From: Alphaproteobacteria bacterium
GTDB taxonomy: Bacteria > Pseudomonadota > Alphaproteobacteria > TMED109
Length of the DNA stretch: 64,000 bases
Direction of reading: 5' to 3'
Assembly: GCA_022825235.1 (NCBI GenBank)
Contig: JAJDYI010000049.1
Coordinates: forward strand, 1-64,000
Shown: piece after piece, positions 9,860 through 19,415 of the stretch
Position numbering within the stretch: the first letter of the stretch is position 1
Layout: each line of letters starts with the position of its first letter
Notes under the pieces: generated by a model
What the model was told of the DNA's origin: nothing
Databases searched by the model: none
What the model saw: the letters and a program-made list of their open reading frames with translations, nothing else
Position numbers and translations under genes: made by a program

Positions 9860-10268
9860 CAGCAGTGCCGGCACGGTCGCGGGCGCCGCGGAATGGGCGT
9901 GTTGCCTCCTCGGGAACGGCCGTGCGACGGGTGCGCGATCGTCGCGAGGCCACTGCAGGTTTTCTGAAATTGCCGCGTCGTGCGCAATGCATCGGGGAAG
10001 CGGCCCGGCGCGTCTGTTGTCCGGGCCCTGGAATCCCGTCGACACCGGCCTGGCAGCCGGGCCGTGCAGGTCGCGATCTTCCCGTTGCAGAGCCCGGCAA
10101 GGTGCACTCTGTGCAGACGGTCGCGGGAATTCAGGGCACGGTCCGCGCGCTGCCCTGCGTCGGATGGCGCCCGTCAAGCAACTATGTGCCGAGTGCGTCC
10201 TGCTCGCCGCAGGAGGCCGAATGCTTGCACCTGAATGCCCCGGATCCGCCTCGTCGGGCACCCGCTGG
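9860..10268. other. Intergenic, no gene recognised
   Basis: Region behind nhaA. Long open frames here are extensions of antisense shadows of nhaA. Nothing recognisable was found. Confidence 0.4.
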
Positions 10269-10439
10269 CTACGTGACCTCGTAGCGGTCCGCCAGGGCCG
10301 AGGACAGCTGGCCCGCAAAGCGTGCAGCCGCGACCTGGAGGACGCGCGCCTTGAACTGTCCCATGTACAGGGCTACTGCCGGCACGTCTCGGGGGTCGAG
10401 CAGGATCCGGTGCGGGCGGTCGTGATCTTCGTCAGACAT
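10269..10439 (-). CDS. Possible small hypothetical protein (56 aa)
   Basis: ATG 10439 to TAG 10269 encodes a 56-residue protein starting MSDEDHDRPHRILLDPRDVP and continuing with an amphipathic helix-rich stretch (ALYMGQFKARVLQVAAARFA) to DRYEVT. The composition looks protein-like rather than like a shadow frame, and no longer gene covers it. There is no clear Shine-Dalgarno and I do not recognise a family. It may be a remnant of something larger. Confidence 0.3.
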   Translation of the reverse strand: MSDEDHDRPHRILLDPRDVPAVALYMGQFKARVLQVAAARFAGQLSSALADRYEVT

Positions 10440-10802
10440 TATGGATTGAGCTGCCCTGGCCTCGACATCCGTGGGTTACGTTGAGGTCGGGACCCTCAAT
10501 GCAGAGCCGGAAGAGCTGGGCGGTTGGGCTCAAGCCCACAGGGCGAGAAGATCGCGGTGCACACGCTGGGTGCTGCGGATGTCACGGGCCTCAAGAGCAT
10601 GATCGGGCGGCATAGCTCCGAGGCCAAGCAAGCGTCGACCCAGAGGGCAGTGGCGCAATATTGTCGTACAGTGTGACTCTTGCTTGGAGTGAATGTCCGG
10701 CCGCGACCACCAAGCCAACCGGCACTGGAGCTTCACTCAAGTTGAAGTTTGCGGCCCGCCCTCGGATAATGAACGACCGGAGTGTGAAAAGGAGTGCCAG
10801 TG
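10440..10802. other. Intergenic upstream of the first betaine-binding protein copy
   Basis: No gene recognised. The right end carries a good ribosome site (AAGGAG, 10789-10794) eight bases before ATG 10803. No convincing -35/-10 pair was found. Confidence 0.4.
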
Positions 10803-11813
10803 ATGTTGAGGTTGATAGGGGCGGTCGTGCTCGCAATGTTCGTGACGGGGTTGAGCCCGGCCCAATCCTAGGCATCCGAATGCGGTAGTGTCACGATGGC
10901 GGACATGAACTGGAATTCCGCGACGTTCATTGCCCACCTTGATCGGTTCATCCTGGAACATGCCTATGGCTGTGACGCTCGGCTCGTCGCTGGCGATACG
11001 ATGCCGACCGGGACTTCAATGATTGAAAAGGGTGAGCCGGACGTCGCGCCCGAGTTGTGGAGCAATTCGTTCAGGGATGCTATCGACACGGGTGTTGCGG
11101 AAGGCCGGCTGGTCTTGGCCGGCAAGGTGTTCTCCGACAGTGGTGAGGAGGGATTCTGGGTTCCCGGTTACATGGTCGCCGAGCGACCGGAGCTTGTGAC
11201 CATACAGGGCGTGATTGAACATGCAGGCCTGTTCAGGAGCCCGGAAGACCCTAGCGTTTCGCTCCTGATGGGTTGCCCGTCGGGCTGGAACTGCCAAATC
11301 TCGGCAGAGAATCTGTTTCGGGCACTGAAACTGGAAGAAGCCGGATTTGAACTGGGAGACCCGGGTTCCGGAGCGGGGTTGGCGGGGTCGCTGGCCAAGG
11401 CCTACGAACGGGGCGAATCATGGTTCGGCTACTACTGGGCGCCGACCGCGCTGCTCGGCAAGTACGACATGGTCAAAGTTGATTTCGGATCCGGTGCGGA
11501 TGTGGAGGAGTTCCAAAGCTGCACGACCCAGCCGGACTGCCCCGACCCGAAACCGACCATGTATCCGCCGTCGCCGGTGCACACTCTGGTCACGGCGGAT
11601 CTTGCCGAACGCTCGCCCACAGCCATTGCCTATCTTTCCTCCCGATCGTTCAGCAACAGTTTCTTGAACGCGATGCTGGCCTGGATGGAGGAGAACCAGG
11701 CGGATGGGGAGACGGCCATGGTGCATTTCCTCAGCGACTTCGGCGACATGTGGCGTCTTTGGGTGCCTGACGACGCCTCGCCCCGGATTGTGGCTGCGCT
11801 GGCCGAGCTCTAG
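10803..11813 (+). pseudogene. Glycine betaine/choline-type binding protein, copy 1, amber codon in signal peptide
   Basis: From ATG 10803, behind AAGGAG, the frame reads a signal peptide (MLRLIGAVVLAMFVTGLSPA), then QS, TAG at 10869-10871, and in the same frame ASECGSVTMADMNWNSATF and about 300 more residues to 11813. The intact paralogue at 20452-21474 has SPLLAQADSHGECGTVTVAD at this place and is about 80 percent identical by eye over the mature protein. The fold is the OpuAC/ProX class II binding protein. As written, translation from 10803 yields only a 22-residue peptide; internal ATG 10896 would give a cytoplasmic protein without a signal. The rest of the frame is clean, so the stop is recent, is read through, or is a sequence error. 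No permease or ATPase follows this copy. Confidence 0.75.
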
Positions 11814-12368
11814 TTGTGGCGTCAGGGCAGGGGTGCCGAAGCGCTTCCGGTTACTCATTCATTCCACGGAAGTCCGCGAAGTTCCGTCCAGGCGCTCCCG
11901 GACCGGCACGCGATGTCCGGCCCCCGCGTCTCGGCTCCACCCCACTCCCCGGCACCTTCGCCGCCCGGCGCGGATGTCACGGCAGCCCTTCAGCATGGTG
12001 CAGGCTTTGGCGGTACCGGCACCTGATTGCCGCCCGCATCCTCCCGTCCGGCCACCAGTCTTCCGCGCCGTGCTCCCGGCCACGGAGTGCGCCTGCACCC
12101 ATGGCGCGAATCACCCAGCACGTTCCTTACCCTCACCAAGGGGCAATGGCCTCAAACCCGACGGTATATTCCGGTGCCTCCGTATCGCTCTCCGGGCGCA
12201 TCACCCTGAAGCCGATCGACCGGTCGGACACGATCCTCGGCATGTAGCGCCAGCCGACGCCGTAATTCCGCGCCAACCCACGAAGTTCGAAGAATTGCGC
12301 CTGCGCATGCGGCAAGAAGCTATGTCAATGCTTAGGAGATGGGATGGGTGCCCCCGCGAAGCGAGGCA
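11814..12368. other. Intergenic, no gene recognised
   Basis: No recognisable gene. A 60-codon minus-strand frame at 12133-12315 has a protein-like composition but no family resemblance or ribosome site. Confidence 0.4.
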
Positions 12369-12614
12369 TCATGCTGTGCCAGTCTGGTGAGATTCGACCA
12401 GGACAAGGGACGCGGCATCCAGCTTGTCGAAGCGTAAAAAGTTCCGTCGGAATCCTTTCAGACGGCGAAAGAGCGGCTGTACCTCGTTACACCGCTCGTA
12501 CATCTCTCGGTCGTATTCCCAGAGTTCCACGAGGGTTCGCAACGGCAGCACGACCGGGGTGACGTTCAGGTTGAGGGCGATCTGGCGGGTTTCGTCGCCC
12601 TCGTATGCGCGGTC
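12369..12614 (-). pseudogene. IS5-type transposase C-terminal remnant
   Basis: The minus frame reads DRAYEGDETRQIALNLN, then WEYDREMYERCNEVQPLFRR and LKGFRRNFLRFDKLD before degenerating to a stop at 12369. The NEVxxLFRRLKGFRR block identifies an IS5-family DDE transposase. Only the last third is present, and the usual end (FLxFxLIVDAL) is lost. It is related to, but clearly not identical with, the remnant at 5148-5524, so these are two old insertions or diverged elements. Confidence 0.65.
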
Positions 12615-12811
12615 CCTGACCGAGGCTGGATGGCCAAGCTGCCGGCTAACGAATCTGTGGGCCGTGCGGTTGGAAACAGCGAAGCTGAAGCTTTGCGCGG
12701 ACCTGTCACATGACTGGTCTGGTCCGGTGGTTGTCGTGGGCTGACGGGCGGGCCGTTCGAAATCGAGGTGCTGAACCGTCGATGAAAGCAGGGCAATCCC
12801 GAAAACGTATT

Positions 12812-13834
12812 TCAGTTCGCGTCGGCTGGGTCACCGTCACCGGGCGTAAGCGCGTCGAAGATACCCGTAAAGCTTCCCTGCGAGCCGTCAGCTTCGGCGA
12901 AGTGAACATCGGTCGAGCCGACCACCCGGCGGGGGTGGCCGTTGACATCGGGTACGCTTGAGAACTGACCGCGCCACGTCCCGGCGGTGCGTGTGATCGT
13001 GCGGTCCGGGTGTGTGACCGTAACCGCGGTGTCCTCGAATTCGCCAAGCGCACCGAAGGATGCGGCAAAGTGTACTTCGTAATCGGCTGGCGATGCGGCA
13101 GGGTCGGGCCCCTGCCAAGGCACGACCGGAAAGAGGTGACGACCGGGAGCGGTCTCGATCGGCCCGAGACAGCCCATGCAGCCGGTGAGGCGGTTGCGGT
13201 CGAAGTCCGCGGTCAAGGAGATGGGCCCTGCGAATTCTGTGTACTCGGAAGATTCGGCCAGTTCTCCCCAATCATGGCCGTACAGGTAGGTGTACAGACC
13301 GCCAGCACTGCCGACGTAGTTGGCCGTGCCGGTCAGTGGGAGGTCGGGCGGCCGGGCGGGGTCAAGTTCCGGGCCATCGATAAACACACCGCGGATGGCG
13401 GAATCGACAGCCTCATAGGGTGCGCCGGGTGGGTAGACGAGCCACCATCCGGCCGCCAGATAGTCTGACGGATCGGCATCGTTCCAGGAGGCGAGTGCGT
13501 ACAGGAGAATCTTGCCGTCGTAGTGGTTTTCCGCGAGCAACCATTCGCGGCTGGAATGGTTGGGTTGCGATGGCGGGGGGAGATAAAGCCCCCACGACTG
13601 GTCGCGGTGTCGGCGGGTATCGAGGGTACGGGTATCGCCATCGTGGTAGCGCACGTCGATACTGAGGACACTATCGACGAAAGTCGTCTGCGTGCGGAAC
13701 GGCTGGGCAGTCGGCGTAAGCGTGGGGATCGGGATCGTGACTGGATCAGGATCAGGATCGGGACGGCTGCTGGAGCAGCCGGTCGTCAACGCGAGCAAGA
13801 GGAGCACCAGCACCGTTGGCACGAGGATTCTCAT
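12812..13834 (-). CDS. Predicted lipoprotein, function unknown
   Basis: Starting at ATG 13834 gives 340 residues with a lipoprotein signal: MRILVPTVLVLLLLALTTGC with the lipid-accepting Cys at position 20. An Asp/Pro-rich tether (SSSRPDPDPDP) follows. The mature part has an N-terminal domain with many aromatic residues and a C-terminal stretch with GTWRGQF, VVGSTDVHF and SQGSFTGIFDA, reminiscent of the small beta-barrels of transferrin-binding-protein-like lipoproteins. That resemblance is weak. The longer frame from 13975 adds 47 residues before the signal and is unlikely. It probably sits in the outer membrane. It shares orientation with the porin at 14262-15455, but a 427-base gap with a large hairpin separates them. 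Confidence 0.7.
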   Translation of the reverse strand: MRILVPTVLVLLLLALTTGCSSSRPDPDPDPVTIPIPTLTPTAQPFRTQTTFVDSVLSIDVRYHDGDTRTLDTRRHRDQSWGLYLPPPSQPNHSSREWLLAENHYDGKILLYALASWNDADPSDYLAAGWWLVYPPGAPYEAVDSAIRGVFIDGPELDPARPPDLPLTGTANYVGSAGGLYTYLYGHDWGELAESSEYTEFAGPISLTADFDRNRLTGCMGCLGPIETAPGRHLFPVVPWQGPDPAASPADYEVHFAASFGALGEFEDTAVTVTHPDRTITRTAGTWRGQFSSVPDVNGHPRRVVGSTDVHFAEADGSQGSFTGIFDALTPGDGDPADAN

Positions 13835-14152
13835 GAACCTGCAGTGATCTGTTGCAACGGGTGTTGCCAAGTTGTTTACCGCACGCAACGTCTTCGGATG
13901 ACTGCGCAGATATTCGCTTGCCTGCGGGGACCGGCACATCATCCCGCACGACTGGTGGGCACGCCATGGTCTCATTGCGCAAGAACTCCAGCAGACTTCG
14001 TTCGATCAGCCGCGGGCGGCATTCACGGAACTGGACGTTGCCCTTCCTTATTCCGGCACAAGCTCGCAAGAGTCCCAGATGTGAACCACGTGGGCCACTC
14101 GGTCCGGGGTGCCCTTTTCCGCCGGCGAAACGCAACTTTCCAGCAGGTTCTC

Positions 14153-14196
14153 AACATCCTGCCTCCGGGTCGATAAATCCAAGGAGGCAGGATGTT
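14153..14196. terminator. Perfect 14-bp inverted repeat, terminator-like hairpin
   Basis: AACATCCTGCCTCC (14153-14166) and its exact complement GGAGGCAGGATGTT (14183-14196) flank a 16-base loop, about 65 bases downstream of the minus-strand porin stop. No T-run follows on either strand, so it is not a classical intrinsic terminator. It could protect the 3' end of the porin mRNA or stop transcription together with Rho, or bind a dimeric protein. Confidence 0.5.
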
Positions 14197-14261
14197 CTAC
14201 GTGGGTTTTGGAAGCCGATGTTCCTGTCCAGAGGCTGCAGCACGTGGGGGTTCGTGACTGA

Positions 14262-15455
14262 TCACTTGAACAGGTTGAAGTAGTAGCGGACGTTGACGTT
14301 GAACCTTTTCTCCCATTCGTTGTTCGAATTGGCGCCAAAATCACCACCGGGCCCAACGAAGAAGTTCCCGTCCGAGAAGCCAATGTCGGTGTACACGTAC
14401 ACGCCACCCCAGAACCACGAGGCGCCAACCGTCCACAAGGAGCCGTCGTTGAAGTCGTCGCTTTCCCTCAGGATTGAGCTCCATTCCACGTAGGGGGTAA
14501 CGCTGCCAAGCCAAGCCAGGTCGGAAGTATCGACTCCCTCATACCGAAGGGATACCGCAGGGATCCAACCCTCAGTAGCGACGAGCGCGGGCCATTCGTA
14601 TGCACCCATGGGGATGAGACCGGCTCCCCAGGGGGTGTCGTCGGTGATGTCGTAATTGTAGTAAGACAGCTGAGAGACAACCTTTACGTCGCCGAGGGAG
14701 GCTGTCCCGTGCACGGATGCCGCGAAGTGAGTGGCACCACTGTCGTCAACATTCGTTCCTTCCAGTTGCCCGTATTGGATTGACCCACCCACATCTCCCA
14801 CACCCTCTATCGGATAGACGGCGCGCAGATTGATCTGTCCGTTTTCAGTAAAGCCGCATCTGTCGTGGCCTTGGTTACAAGTCCCGTTTGCCTTCCCCCA
14901 GATCACCGGATCGTAGCTGTATCGTGCGCTGTCCAAGCTCTCGCCGTCCCAGTGCCCCTCGTCTTGGAAGAAATAGGCGAGGTCGATGTTGAAGCCGCCA
15001 AGAGAAGTTTCCCATCTGACTCCAAGATCCATGTCATCGATGAGCCCGACGTAGAAGTGCTGGTCGAAGTACCAGCTCGACGACACTCCGTAGTCGCCGG
15101 GACCGAAGGGGACACGCACGATACCGGCCCGCACCGTGCCAAAGTCGTCCGACTGATATCCCAGCCATGCCGTGTGCATCATGCTGTATCCGTCGTACCA
15201 ACGGTACTCCACCCTGCCGATGAGGTTGTTGTGGCTGAGGTCGGCGTTGAGACGGAACATCTCTAGATCCACATCCCCAAGGTTTTCGCCCCGACGGTTG
15301 TCGTAGTCGCCGTACACCCAATTGATTCCAAGCGCACCGCCGACGCTGACCGGACCATTCTCGGCATTCACGTCATTCGCAGGTATCAGGAGGAGGGCGA
15401 GGCCTAGCGCAATAATCCGGCTGAGTGATGTTGCGTACCGCATTGGATTCTGCAT
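14262..15455 (-). CDS. Outer-membrane porin, OprO/OprP-like
   Basis: 397 residues with a signal peptide (LGLALLLIPANDVNA). The mature protein is rich in alternating beta-strand segments (LGINWVYGDYDN, GRVEYRWYDGYSMMHTAWLG, DFGTVRAGIVRVPFGPGD) and ends in an aromatic strand (RFNVNVRYYFNLFK). The GxxRVPF element and overall layout match the phosphate-selective porin O/P family, a trimeric 16-stranded outer-membrane channel. A ribosome site GGAGG lies about 11 bases before ATG 15455. Substrate selectivity cannot be read from the sequence. It is one of three porins of this type in the window (also 35116-36501 and 46651-48207). Confidence 0.8.
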   Translation of the reverse strand: MQNPMRYATSLSRIIALGLALLLIPANDVNAENGPVSVGGALGINWVYGDYDNRRGENLGDVDLEMFRLNADLSHNNLIGRVEYRWYDGYSMMHTAWLGYQSDDFGTVRAGIVRVPFGPGDYGVSSSWYFDQHFYVGLIDDMDLGVRWETSLGGFNIDLAYFFQDEGHWDGESLDSARYSYDPVIWGKANGTCNQGHDRCGFTENGQINLRAVYPIEGVGDVGGSIQYGQLEGTNVDDSGATHFAASVHGTASLGDVKVVSQLSYYNYDITDDTPWGAGLIPMGAYEWPALVATEGWIPAVSLRYEGVDTSDLAWLGSVTPYVEWSSILRESDDFNDGSLWTVGASWFWGGVYVYTDIGFSDGNFFVGPGGDFGANSNNEWEKRFNVNVRYYFNLFK

Positions 15456-15922
15456 GTCGTTAATCGCCTCCAGGTCACGAATGTGTGGCCGTGGTCACCA
15501 AGGAAAAAGGCGCGGACTTTGCGCCAGTGGACATGGGGCGATACGCGTGGTCCAGGTTGGATGGAGATTCAGAACCTCAACGAAGACTGAAGGACCGCCC
15601 CATGCAAGCGAAGTGTATCTGGACCCAGCTAACTTTTGAATGCCTTGACCGCTGCCGAGCGGTCTTCGGGGCGTACGCGGGGGTAAGTCGTCGCCCGCTG
15701 TAAGGCTTGCGACTTCCACGGGGCCGCAGCATCGTGATCGGGAGCGCGAGCGGACCAGCGAGCCATGTGTCGATGAAGGAAGCCGTGTCGGCGTCCTCGT
15801 CCCTGACCTGCCGGCGTTGCCGATCCGAATCCTGATCCGCACAATCGGCCCGATAATGCCGGGCGAGTTCGACGAAGCATAGCTGTCGCCCGGACGGTTC
15901 AGCGCGCGAAAGGGATCGGGCC
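15456..15922. other. Intergenic between porin and helicase
   Basis: Divergent upstream region of the porin and the helicase. A minus-strand stretch around 15730-15880 has protein-like composition but no start or family. No further element was seen. Confidence 0.35.
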
Positions 15923-18900
15923 GTGGCTAGTCGTGACTCGGTGCTGGTGGATGTTACCGGCGTGGTCGGTGAAGTGACGGAGCGCCAGACCCGGAAGGGC
16001 ACGCCGTTCGTGTACGCGCTCGTCGAAGACCGACGGGGCCGGGCGATCCGCATCAATTGGTGGGATGCTGCGGAAGCTCCGGAAGCAGGCGTACGAGTGC
16101 ATGTGCGCGGACGCCTGGATTCATACAACGGACAGCGTCAGGTGCATGCCGACGCCACGGAGCCGGTGTTCAGCGGTCCGCCCGAAGACCCGCTTGTCGC
16201 GCGCGTCGGGTACTACCGGGACTGCCTGCGGGCAGAGTCGTTCACTGCGGTCCGGCTGCGGGCGTCCGATCCCGGGCACCTTCTCATCTCCGCGCGCGTG
16301 GCCGGTCCCTTCCACGGGGGCCTGGAGTTGCCCCCGGCACCCGGCCGCGACAGATGGCTTCAGGCCCGCCGTCACACCGGCGACGAGCCGCTGACGGTGG
16401 GCTGGCCGCTGGTGCAGGGCGTGGAGCGCGCCGTTGGCGGCGCGGTCGAGCAGTTCTCGCCGCTTCTGGTGGGGAGCGCGCGCCTCGCCGAGAAGGCGGA
16501 CCGGGTCGATCTTGAGTCTGCGGACGTAGAGCTGAACCCGGTCGCGCTGGAACTGCTGGGCTTCGCTGCGACCGAAGCGGACGCGCTGATCGCTGAACTG
16601 CGGAAGAGCATCGACGTCGACGAGACGAAGACCCTTCGTGGCCGGATCGCCGCCATCTTCGAGCTTCTTGAGCGCGCCGGGGTCATGGGTCTCGGTCGTT
16701 GTAACCCGGACGCGATGTCGGGGGATGAGGTGGCGCCCGGGATCTGGGACCGGGCGGGCATATCCGTCGGTGATGTCGGGGCCGGGGCTTCGCGCGCGGC
16801 GATCACGGAGCTGACACGCCTTCTGCTTCGTCCCTCGAGCCTGCGGGAGGGCCCGCTGGCGGCCGTCCTCGGTCGGCTATCGGTGCCCGGCCGCTCGCCG
16901 ATGATTCCTCTGCCTGCGGTACTGCCGTCGACCGCTCGTCAGGACGAGGCCGTTTCGTGCGCCTGTCAGGACCTCCTGACCGTCGTGACGGGGCCGCCGG
17001 GCACCGGCAAGTCGTACGTCCTCGGCAACGTGGCGGTGGCCGCGCTGTACCGCGGAGACACGGTCCTGCTTGCTTCGAAGAACAACCGGGCGGTCGATGT
17101 GGTGGTCGACCAGCTGCGTCGCGGCACGTCGAGCCTGATCGTGCGCACCGGCAATGCGGACCGGCGTGCGAAGGCTGCGACCCGGCTGCAGGAGGAGCTT
17201 CGCGCGGAACGTCAGCTGGGGGACCTCCGCCAGCCGCAGCGTGATTGGGAGGCCTTGCAGGCCGAGCTTCGCGAGGTCTTCCAGCCCTTGGCCGAGCGGG
17301 CCCGTCTGGAACGTGCGATCGCGGAGATCCGTCAGCAGATCGGTCGCGTTGCCGCGCGTTGGGCGGGGACGCCGGGCTGCTTGCCCGTCGAGGAGGTGCT
17401 GCATCTTGATGCCGCCGGGGAGACCGAGGGGCTGGTCGCGGAGGCGACCGAGCTGCTGGCGCAGTTCCGTGCGCGCCCGGGCTGGTTTTGGCGCCGTCGC
17501 CGGCACCGCCGGCGGGTGGCGCGGGCGCGGACGTTGCTGCATCGCGTAGCCAGCGCCACCGGTGTCCCGTCCGGCGTCGTGGATGCGTGCCTGGCGGACG
17601 TGGCCTCTGATCCGATCGCGTCGGACCAGCCGGAGCAGCGATGGCGGGCTCTGTCGCAGGATCTCGTTCTTCGGGCGCAAGCGGCGCGCACTGCTGGCAA
17701 GCTCCCGCTGATGGAGCGCGAATTGGGGAAGCTGCCCCGGAAATTCGAGGTTGATGATGCGCTCGCGCACCTGGCGCGCCGCCGGACGGACGTCGGTAAG
17801 GCGCTGATCGAGGCCATCTGGGCGAAATTGTGGCGCCTCCAGCCGGACGCGCGCGAGGCGGGCCGCCAGTGGGCAGACCTCCTGCAGAAGAAGGGCATGA
17901 AGGGGGCGATCTCCTGGGCCCGCCGCATTGTTCGCGATGCGCTGCCGGCCGTGCCGCTATGGGCGGTAACCAACCTGTCCGTGGGCCTGAGCCTGCCGCT
18001 GTCGCGGGGGATGTTCGATCTCGTGGTGATCGACGAGGCCGCGCAATGCGACGTCGCCTCGGCCTTGCCGTTGCTCTATCGCGCGAAACGCGCGCTGATC
18101 GTGGGCGATCCGCACCAGTTGCCGCATGTGACTAACCTGGGTGTGGTGCGCGAGCGCCGGATTGCCGAGCGCTGGGGGCTGGTTGGCGAGGATGCCGGGC
18201 GTTGGGACTACAACGTCCAGAGCCTGTTCGGCGTCGCGGCGGCGGCCGTGCCAGAAGCCCCCGTCATCCTGGATCTCCACTTCGGTTCCCATCCGGCCGT
18301 TTCGGCGTTCGTCGCGGATGCCGTCTACGGCGGCGGGCTGGAGCTGTGTTGGTCGGGCCAGCCGCTGTCCGGTGGGCCGGCAATCCAGTGGCTCGACGTT
18401 CGCGGTGAGGCGACGCCGGGCCGTTCCGGCCGCAGCCTGCAGAACGCCGAGGAAGCCCGCCGTGTGGTCGAGGAGGTCCGTCGGACCGTGGAGGCGCTGG
18501 GCAGCGGGAAGAGGGTTGGCGTGGTGGCGCCATTTCGGGCGCAGGTGCTCGCCGTGCAGCGGCTCCTTGAGCGCGAACTGGGCCCGTCCATAGCCGACGC
18601 GGTCACCGTGGGCACGGCCCATACGTTCCAGGGCGGTGAGTGTGACGTCCTCTACTTTTCGACCGTTGTCGACGCCGGCCTGAAACCGCCGCTGCTGGCG
18701 TTCGCGGCCGATCCAAACCTCGTGAATGTTGCCGTAACGCGTGCCTGCCGGCGGCTGGTGGTGGTCGGCGATCAGGAGACTTGTCTGGGTAGCGGGACGA
18801 TCCTCGCGAAGCTCGCGGCCTACGTGCGCAATCTCCGGCAGGGCGGCTATGCCAGCGGTCTGGAGCTGCGGCTCAGCAGTGCGCTGGCCGCCGAAGGCCT

Positions 18901-19150
18901 GATGGCCAAGACGGGCGTCACGGTTGGCGGGTATCGCCTGGATCTGGCCGTGGAGTCTGGTTCCGTGCGGCTTGATGTCGAATGTGACGGGACCCCGTTC
19001 CACGTGGACCGGGATCAGGACGCGGTGCGAGATCGTGCGATCCGTGACGCTGGCTGGGAGGTCCTCCGGTTCAGCGGTCGGGAGATCAGCCGTGATCCGG
19101 AGCATTGCGCACGCCGGGTGGTTCACATCGTCGATCACCTGGCGGCCTGA
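15923..19150 (+). CDS. OB-fold / SF1 helicase / PD-(D/E)XK nuclease fusion
   Basis: A 1075-residue protein from GTG 15923. Residues about 1-95 look like an OB-fold nucleic-acid-binding domain (VTGVVGEVTERQTRKGTPFV, VRVHVRGRLDSYNGQRQVHA). An SF1B (UPF1/DNA2-like) helicase core follows: Walker A GPPGTGKS at 357-364, a long charged insertion, Walker B VVIDEAAQ with D704/E705, motif III GDPHQLPHVT, and the C-terminal motifs TAHTFQGGECDVL and NVAVTRACRRLVVVGD. The last about 120 residues carry a nuclease fold of the Vsr/DUF559 (MTES_1575) kind: YRLDLAV, LDVECDG (D1018, E1020), DRAIRDAGWEVLRF. It should unwind and cut DNA or RNA. Stand-alone helicase-nucleases of this layout often sit in defence islands, and a dead integrase lies downstream, but a defence role here is inference. 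Confidence 0.85.
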   Translation: MASRDSVLVDVTGVVGEVTERQTRKGTPFVYALVEDRRGRAIRINWWDAAEAPEAGVRVHVRGRLDSYNGQRQVHADATEPVFSGPPEDPLVARVGYYRDCLRAESFTAVRLRASDPGHLLISARVAGPFHGGLELPPAPGRDRWLQARRHTGDEPLTVGWPLVQGVERAVGGAVEQFSPLLVGSARLAEKADRVDLESADVELNPVALELLGFAATEADALIAELRKSIDVDETKTLRGRIAAIFELLERAGVMGLGRCNPDAMSGDEVAPGIWDRAGISVGDVGAGASRAAITELTRLLLRPSSLREGPLAAVLGRLSVPGRSPMIPLPAVLPSTARQDEAVSCACQDLLTVVTGPPGTGKSYVLGNVAVAALYRGDTVLLASKNNRAVDVVVDQLRRGTSSLIVRTGNADRRAKAATRLQEELRAERQLGDLRQPQRDWEALQAELREVFQPLAERARLERAIAEIRQQIGRVAARWAGTPGCLPVEEVLHLDAAGETEGLVAEATELLAQFRARPGWFWRRRRHRRRVARARTLLHRVASATGVPSGVVDACLADVASDPIASDQPEQRWRALSQDLVLRAQAARTAGKLPLMERELGKLPRKFEVDDALAHLARRRTDVGKALIEAIWAKLWRLQPDAREAGRQWADLLQKKGMKGAISWARRIVRDALPAVPLWAVTNLSVGLSLPLSRGMFDLVVIDEAAQCDVASALPLLYRAKRALIVGDPHQLPHVTNLGVVRERRIAERWGLVGEDAGRWDYNVQSLFGVAAAAVPEAPVILDLHFGSHPAVSAFVADAVYGGGLELCWSGQPLSGGPAIQWLDVRGEATPGRSGRSLQNAEEARRVVEEVRRTVEALGSGKRVGVVAPFRAQVLAVQRLLERELGPSIADAVTVGTAHTFQGGECDVLYFSTVVDAGLKPPLLAFAADPNLVNVAVTRACRRLVVVGDQETCLGSGTILAKLAAYVRNLRQGGYASGLELRLSSALAAEGLMAKTGVTVGGYRLDLAVESGSVRLDVECDGTPFHVDRDQDAVRDRAIRDAGWEVLRFSGREISRDPEHCARRVVHIVDHLAA

Positions 19151-19185
19151 TCCTCCGCACCTGATCAGCTTTGTGACGCAGGATC

Positions 19186-19401
19186 ATGCGGATCGTCGAG
19201 CCAGTGATCGCGCGTTCGCTGCTCGCGGAGCGGGAAACAGCGAAGGCCGGGGTCGCGGTCATGGTCGAACGTGCCGATGCGGCGGGCATGCTCGCCGATC
19301 CGGCGCTCAGTCTGTCAGCTGGTGCCATGGTTTTGCGGCACCGTCCGTGCAAGTTCGCCGACGGTCGCATTGAATATCTGTTCCCGGACACGGACGAATA
19401 G
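19186..19401 (+). CDS. Hypothetical 71-residue protein downstream of the helicase
   Basis: ATG 19186 follows the helicase stop by 35 bases and a short AGGA lies close in front of it. The product, beginning MRIVEPVIARSLLAERETAK and ending RIEYLFPDTDE, is acidic with two likely helices. I do not recognise a family. It could be a small partner of the helicase, a remnant, or a chance frame; the position is the main argument. Confidence 0.35.
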   Translation: MRIVEPVIARSLLAERETAKAGVAVMVERADAAGMLADPALSLSAGAMVLRHRPCKFADGRIEYLFPDTDE

Positions 19402-19415
19402 TGTTTCGGGGAGTG

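Noticed and set aside
9218-10318. Minus-strand 366-codon frame
   Set aside because: Antisense to nhaA for most of its length, with no motif or ribosome site.
12133-12315. 60-codon minus frame with protein-like composition
   Set aside because: No start context, family or neighbour supports it.
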